Positions 61,391 to 64,000 of a stretch of 64,000 nucleotides of DNA are shown piece by piece. Position 1 is the stretch's first letter. The number at the start of each line of letters is the position of its first letter. The notes beneath the pieces are model-generated. The model was not told the DNA's origin and did not search any database. It saw only the letters and a list, made by a program, of their open reading frames with translations. Origin of the DNA: Calcarisporiella thermophila CBS 279.70 (lineage: Eukaryota; Calcarisporiellomycota); the NCBI RefSeq assembly GCF_041956535.1, contig NW_027192209.1:384092-448091 (forward strand), written 5' to 3'. A program made the position numbers and the translations under genes.

Positions 61391-62972
61391 TCACATCATG
61401 CTATCATCATCGTGCCCGTGCTCGAAAAGATAGTTCGCTGCCATCTCCTCGTCCTTGTCGCACGCAATATATGCTTCTATAGCAATGGCGCGATCAAAAC
61501 CCAATGCTTGTAGCTGGGGTGGTTAGGCAGAAATTATTAGTCAATGTGCAAATGATGGTTGGCCGAACAAGGATGTTATTTACTCTATTGATGGCTTCAT
61601 TTTCCTCCATCGTAATATGAATGACGTCTTCATCGCCCTCCTCACCCTCGTAATCGTCTCCTTCGCCATGCTCCCCACCCTCTCCGCCTTCACCCAACAA
61701 CCGCAAAAATGCCTCCTGGTTACTATCAATCAGCTCCACCAAGCGTGGGTTTGACTGCGCTAGCTGGCTAAGAATCACAGGGAGCAGCTCTGGGTTTTGC
61801 TGAACAAGCTGGCGCAATTGCTGGAATTGCGGCTGATGACGTAAGAAGGAGAGATCAGCATCGCTATCTCCGCCACCTGTGCGCTGTTGTTGTGGTTGTT
61901 GCTGCGCAGCATTGGCAGCAGCCTCAAAAAGATTTTGAGCGGCCTCCCCTTGCTGAGGCTGAGAGTGTTCTGTGGCGCCTGACTGAGGGTTGTGAGTGGC
62001 CTCTTCTCCTTCTAAATCTGCCGGAATTCCCTGTGAAAAATGGGAACCGCAATCAAATTAGACTCTGAATCTATCGGATAGGTTGATGCAGTGAAAATTT
62101 TCAATGATATAATTACATTCATTAAGTATTCCACGGCGCGGTCAGGGTTATTGAAACTAGCTCGCATCGCCCGAATTACCTGCTCCCGCGGAAAGCCCAT
62201 CTCGACCATATTATTAATGGCAGATTCGTACTGTGTCCCTGTTACTAAGACATTCAGATATTAAAGTCAGGATGGAGTCGTCGATAATATCACCTAAACA
62301 TCAATATTTTTTGGAATATAAATACCAAGAGCTTCGGAGGTATTCCAGGAGGAAATTCCGGTATTTTGACTTGGTGCGGCTGCGGGTTGCGGCGGGGCTG
62401 CTGCTTGTTCTCTCGTTGGTTTGTTGTCAGCAGCAACTGATGCCGGGGCAGGAGCAGGGGCAGGAGCAGGGGCAGGAGCAGGAGCAGGGGCAGGAGCTGA
62501 TGCAGAGGAAGTGGATGTAGCATTGCTGGTGGCAGGTTTCGCTGCACTGGTTGTTTTTGGCTAAAATCGTGTTTGTTTATTAATATTCCGTTCAGAATCT
62601 CCCTTTGTTTTTTTTTGCGTACCTTGGAAACCATAAGCACCATAAAGTCCTTTTCAGACATATTCAACTGTCCAAAGACTTGATCATCGCTCAAGATCTT
62701 TCCTATTATACCAAAAATAAATTTTAGGGAATGATTACCAAGACACACGAAAAATAATGCAGATAGTACCTGAAAAAATTAGCTTCTGAGAGGCCGGCTC
62801 GAAACCTTGAGATGTCTGGATCTTGGCTTTCAAAACCGAAACCTATTAGACGCGCAAAAGTTGCAGGTTAGAGCAGTCCAATGCAGAGGCTATTTATTCA
62901 TCGTACCGTATCCTCAGGTTCGGCATCGATTTGGAAAATTTTCTGCTGGAGCGTTTTTATCGAAATCTTCAT
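61391..62972 (-). CDS. RAD23: UV-excision repair and proteasome shuttle protein Rad23
   Basis: Binds Rad4/XPC in nucleotide-excision repair and ferries ubiquitinated proteins to the proteasome. Exons 62907-62972, 62770-62842, 62623-62702, 62326-62560, 62117-62244, 61584-62030 and 61391-61513 give 383 residues. UBL domain at 1-75 ([29 protein letters not shown]), a Ala/Pro-rich linker coded by a GC-rich minisatellite, UBA1 at about 155-195 ([33 protein letters not shown]), XPC-binding domain at about 255-305 ([37 protein letters not shown]), an acidic segment, and UBA2 at the end ([25 protein letters not shown]). Tail-to-tail with the WBP2-like gene. Confidence 0.96.
62445..62498 (-). repeat. 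12-bp GC-rich minisatellite in RAD23
   Basis: Three units of GGGGCAGGAGCA, a half unit and a further copy on the plus strand; on minus they code for an Ala-Pro repeat in the linker between UBL and UBA1. Confidence 0.9.
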
Positions 62973-63431
62973 CTTTACAGTTGGTATGGATTATGAAAAC
63001 GAAACTGCTGGACTGGTATATTAGGCTCGAGAATATTCAAACATTTTGTGACGTTGCTTGCCAATCTTTAGTTTGCCCAAATGAGCTCAGAGTTTAATTT
63101 GCTTATATTTTCACAATTGGATTATTCCGATTATTCATGTGTGTTCAATACAGACGCGCCGTGTTGAGTGATGTTCTTTGGCAAGAGAGCTGTTGAGAAT
63201 ACACCACACATATGATGCATGTTTTGTCCAGTGCTTTTTGAATATTTCCTGAGGGAACCTAGTATTTTGCTTGCTTTTTCTGAGGAGAGTCTACGCGGCG
63301 ACCTAGTATTTTTTGTAGCTCGACCAATTTAGATTCGGGGCGTGAAGTATATGCTTATACAAATATTCACAAGATGCTACAGCTACTAAATAGTTTGGTA
63401 TCCATCTGAACTCGACCACTATTATGCATTC
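62973..63431. other. Intergenic region between RAD23 and cobyric acid synthase
   Basis: RAD23 promoter and 3' end of the cobyric acid synthase gene (both on minus). No further feature seen. Confidence 0.5.
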
Positions 63432-64000
63432 TCATTCCTCCAACGTACCTAATGCATCTCCCCATCCTGATGTCTCCACTAGGTCGGCAAGTTTATCAAT
63501 TTCTTTTTCGACCCGTTCATTCCAATCCTTCATCGCTCCTTGCCACCCAATTTGCTCAAGAAAATTCTGGCAATATGTTCTGTTTTCAAACAGCCCATGT
63601 AGATATACCCTATATGCAGTAAAGCATTTAGCATGGTTGTCAACTGGTGAATTGATTTTTTTTTTAAAAAAAAATTACCCGTAAATATTACCATTGCACC
63701 ATCCTAGGCCATCTGGTAGATGTTCATTGGCCCCTTTGCCAGCGATGGTTTTGCCACGATGAATCTCGTAGCCACGGATTTTTACGCTTGAGCCATCCCG
63801 GTCTCTCCATTCTGTTTCCCGCTGACGCGTTGTTTTTTGAGGTTCTATCCAAGTTTCAAGGTCCAGCAATCCCAGCCCTCGTACATCAGCTTCGCCTTCT
63901 ATATGATTCTCGTCATGGATATAGTTTCCCAAGATTTGCATCCCTCCGCACACCCCCATCACCAGCTTCCCATGGCTAGCGAATTCCAGTATCTCCTTCT
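63432..64000 (-). CDS. cobQ: Cobyric acid synthase, C-terminal glutamine amidotransferase domain (partial)
   Basis: CobQ/CbiP amidates four side chains of adenosylcobyrinate a,c-diamide using glutamine. Exons 63679 to beyond 64000 and 63432-63609; the N-terminal synthetase part lies off the right edge. The class I glutaminase triad is visible: nucleophile Cys in GVCGGMQILG, and His in YLHGLFEN. The stretch IHDENHIEGEADVRGLGLLD, then KTTRQ and GYEIHRGKT, is that of CobQ (CobQ-type YEIH and GLGLL) rather than of PurQ, GuaA or the GatD family. A 69-nt intron (63610-63678, GTAATT...ATATAG) splits the motif just before YLHGLF and closes in phase 2, so this is a host gene and not bacterial contamination. 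The tail WNERVEKEIDKLADLVE also fits CobQ. The full domain order needs the neighbouring sequence. Confidence 0.85.

Noticed and set aside
62807-63097. 96-codon plus frame over the RAD23 5' end
   Set aside because: Antisense shadow of the RAD23 first exons and promoter.

Overview
This is a compact eukaryotic (fungal) chromosome window: 34 genes in 64 kb, nearly all split by spliceosomal introns of about 53-90 nt, with AT-rich spacers. Gene models below were built by joining exons by hand at GT-AG borders and checking that the reading phase closes. The content points to an early-diverging fungus, most likely Mucoromycota. The main reasons are an IucA/IucC-type siderophore synthetase (the family of rhizoferrin synthetase), a MMACHC cobalamin-processing protein, a cobyric acid synthase, a WC-2-type PAS/GATA light-signalling protein, a branched-chain ketoacid dehydrogenase E1 beta, and an AT-AC intron of the minor (U12) type, a class reported as lost from ascomycetes and basidiomycetes. 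I could not run a search, so the phylum is an inference. No rRNA, tRNA, CRISPR or intact transposon was seen.

Layout. 1-10 kb: SF3B1 (partial, runs off the left edge), a membrane Kelch protein, TatD nuclease, BCKDH E1 beta, a WC-2-like protein, RPB6. 10-26 kb: SEC1, panB, a PA-TM-RING ubiquitin ligase, SNU23, MSS51, a PMR1-type Ca/Mn ATPase. 26-38 kb: ETT1/NRO1, a Whi5/Nrm1-like G1/S repressor, YPP1, an alpha/beta hydrolase, coactosin. 38-50 kb: eIF6, cytosolic AsnRS, an AGE2/SMAP-type ArfGAP, capping protein beta, mS38/COX24, MMACHC, the NIS siderophore synthetase, VPS20. 50-64 kb: a secreted Gly/Tyr/Cys repeat protein, GDI1, a predicted GPI/membrane protein, a stand-alone EF1Bgamma-type GST, a CBS-PB1 membrane protein, a WBP2-like protein, RAD23, and the C-terminal part of cobyric acid synthase running off the right edge.

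How the genes relate. Most are single-copy housekeeping genes with no operon logic; neighbours are divergent (RPB6/SEC1, SNU23/MSS51, CAPZB/mS38, hydrolase/coactosin) or tail-to-tail (MSS51/PMR1, eIF6/AsnRS, mS38/MMACHC, WBP2/RAD23). Several serve membrane traffic (SEC1, YPP1, ArfGAP, VPS20, GDI1, PMR1), splicing (SF3B1, SNU23), and translation (eIF6, AsnRS, ETT1, mS38). The two cobalamin genes and the siderophore gene are the most unusual content.

Data quality. Five single-base frame breaks were found in genes that otherwise read cleanly (one in SNU23, one in capping protein beta, three within 200 bases of the siderophore synthetase). They lie in or beside short A or G runs and may be assembly errors; for the siderophore gene, real decay is also possible.
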